Shown piece by piece: positions 5,065 to 6,417 of a stretch of 6,417 nt of DNA. The DNA comes from Actinomycetes bacterium (GTDB lineage: Bacteria > Actinomycetota > Actinomycetes > Mycobacteriales > Mycobacteriaceae): the NCBI GenBank assembly GCA_023417985.1, contig JAEZDV010000056.1, forward strand, positions 1 through 6,417, in the 5' to 3' direction. How positions within the stretch are numbered: the stretch's first letter is position 1; each line of letters opens with the position of its first letter. The position numbers were made by a program, and so were the translations under genes. The notes below the pieces were generated by a model. That model did not search any database and was not told where the DNA came from. It saw only the letters and a list, made by a program, of their open reading frames with translations.

Positions 5065-6417
5065 ATGGCACACGTCACCGCATCGGAGTCGCCTGCGGCG
5101 GGCTGGGTACGCCGGCTCGGCGGCGAAGCCCTGCGCCACCGCAAGGAAGCACTCGGGGCGCTCGCGGTCACCGTCGTCGCAGCCCTGATCGATATCGCCT
5201 TCCCGCTGCTGACGAAGATCGCGCTCGATACCGCGACCGGGCAGGGCGACGTCCGCCCGGACGACACCCGTCTGATCGGATTCGCGGCGGCCGCGATCGC
5301 CTGCGGCGCAGTCGTCCGGTTCGGATGTCAGTACGGCCGGCGCATGCTGGCCGGACGGCTGTCGCTCAACGTCCAGCACGACCTGCGGTTGCGTCTGCTC
5401 GGATCGTTGCAGCGACTCGACGGTCACGGCCAGGACCGGATCCGCACCGGGCAGGTGGTGTCGCGGTCCATCACGGACCTGCAACTCGTCCAAGGGCTCC
5501 TCGCACTCGTGCCGATGTCTGCGGGCGCGTTGCTCCAGTTCGTCCTCACGATCGGAATCATGACCGCGCTGTCGCCGGTCCTGACGCTCGTCGCGGTGGT
5601 GACGGTGCCGCTCATCGTCGTGGTCGTCCGCGTCGTGCGCCCGAAGCTGTTCGCGGCCACATGGTCGGCGCAGCAACGCGCCGCCGATCTCGCCCAGCAC
5701 GTCGAGGAAACCGTCACCGGGGTCCGCGTGGTCAAGGGGTTCGGGCAGGAAAGCCGTGCGGTGGACCAACTCGAGAGCCACGGACGCCGGCTGTATGCCG
5801 AGCGGTTGCGCGCGGCCCGCGTGAATTCCCGATTCGCCGCACCGATGGGAGCCATCCCCCAGCTCGGGCTGGTGGCGACCATCGCGCTCGGTGGGTGGCT
5901 CGCGCTCGAGGGCACCGTCACCGTGGGTACGTTCGTGGCGTTCACCGCCTACGTGGCCACGATGACCGCGACGACGCGAACCCTCGCGCAGGTGCTGATC
6001 ATGGCGCAACTCTCCCGCGCCGCGGTCGAGCGCGTCTACGAGGTGATCGACACCGAGCCCGACGTGGCGGACCCGCCGCATCCGGTGCCGCTGCCCGACG
6101 GCCCCCTGGGGCTCGCCTTCCGGGACGTCACCTTCGGATTCGAACCGGGGCGTGACGTCCTCCGCGGCGTCGACCTCGAACTCTCCCCCGGCGAAACCGT
6201 CGCGATCGTCGGCCCGGCCGGATCCGGGAAAACAGCCATGTCGCTGCTCGTGCCGCGGTTCTACTCACCCCGCACCGGCACGGTGTGCCTGACCTCCGGC
6301 GGCCTCGACTTCGACGTCGCATCCCTGCGTGCCGAGCAGTTGCGTGCGGCGGTGAGCCCGGTCTTCGACGAACCGTTCCTGTTCTCCGACACCGTCGCGT
6401 CCAACATCGCACTCGGC
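5065..6417 (+). CDS. ABC exporter half-transporter (fused membrane domain and ATPase), 3' end cut by window
   Basis: The reading frame is open from the ATG at 5065 to the window edge: 451 residues of a protein normally near 580-620. The type IV exporter membrane domain covers about 25-315, with hydrophobic helices near 28-50, 71-91, 148-168, 171-191, 262-284 and 286-308. The coupling-helix region contains HDLRLRLLGSLQRLDG, RIRTGQVVSRSITDLQ and the conserved VEETVTGVRVVKGFGQE (213-229). The ATPase starts near 349 (LAFRDVTFGFEPGRDVLRGVDLEL). Walker A is GPAGSGKTA (383-391, Lys389), and the Q-loop region reads VFDEPFLFSDTVASNIALG, with Asp435 where Gln is usual. Signature, Walker B and H-loop lie beyond the edge. 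It is probably one half of a heterodimer whose partner follows, as is common in actinobacteria. It begins 48 bp after the permease and could belong to the same operon. The substrate may be a drug, lipid or peptide. Confidence 0.93.
   Translation, partial: MAHVTASESPAAGWVRRLGGEALRHRKEALGALAVTVVAALIDIAFPLLTKIALDTATGQGDVRPDDTRLIGFAAAAIACGAVVRFGCQYGRRMLAGRLSLNVQHDLRLRLLGSLQRLDGHGQDRIRTGQVVSRSITDLQLVQGLLALVPMSAGALLQFVLTIGIMTALSPVLTLVAVVTVPLIVVVVRVVRPKLFAATWSAQQRAADLAQHVEETVTGVRVVKGFGQESRAVDQLESHGRRLYAERLRAARVNSRFAAPMGAIPQLGLVATIALGGWLALEGTVTVGTFVAFTAYVATMTATTRTLAQVLIMAQLSRAAVERVYEVIDTEPDVADPPHPVPLPDGPLGLAFRDVTFGFEPGRDVLRGVDLELSPGETVAIVGPAGSGKTAMSLLVPRFYSPRTGTVCLTSGGLDFDVASLRAEQLRAAVSPVFDEPFLFSDTVASNIALG

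Noticed and set aside
5029..6081. Minus-strand open frame of 350 codons opposite the exporter
   Set aside because: It is His/Arg/Asp-rich without any fold signature and mirrors the exporter gene, whose plus-strand frame carries clear membrane and ATPase motifs.

Overview
The window is high-GC DNA with actinobacterial features: GTG starts, purine-rich Shine-Dalgarno sites, TANNNT-type -10 boxes and tightly packed short operons. The protein families and their style suggest the Mycobacteriales, of a Rhodococcus or Nocardia type. That placement is inference from composition and protein families, because no marker gene is present.

Layout. On the minus strand, an AraC-family regulator (577-1410) is followed after 25 bp by a VOC/glyoxalase-fold protein (93-551). 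A perfect 14-bp inverted repeat (48-88) lies just beyond the VOC stop codon and probably acts as the terminator. A 45-bp divergent gap separates the regulator from a plus-strand pair: an EcsC-like glycine-rich protein (1456-2145) and, 7 bp later, an alpha/beta hydrolase (2153-2950) with a complete Ser-Asp-His triad. After a 93-bp gap holding a good candidate promoter and a small dyad, an ABC-2-type transporter operon begins. It has a BcrA/DrrA-like ATPase with an unusual Pro/Gln/Tyr/Gly-rich C-terminal tail (3044-4240) and a six-helix permease (4237-5016) that overlaps it by ATGA. Another 48 bp on, a type IV (MsbA/TM287-288-like) ABC exporter half-transporter starts at 5065 and runs off the right edge after its Walker A and Q-loop.

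How the genes may work together. The AraC regulator probably controls itself and the VOC gene. The ATPase and permease almost certainly form one transporter, probably exporting a hydrophobic or toxic compound. The exporter half-subunit probably pairs with a second subunit beyond the window. The EcsC-like gene next to an ABC ATPase and permease loosely recalls the Bacillus ecsABC set, but a separate promoter and an intervening hydrolase make a shared function speculative.

I see no mobile element, CRISPR array, RNA gene or clearly new multi-gene system. The most unusual items are the repeat-built tail on the ABC ATPase, the acidic residue at the Q-loop position in both ATPases, and possible leaderless starts for two genes.
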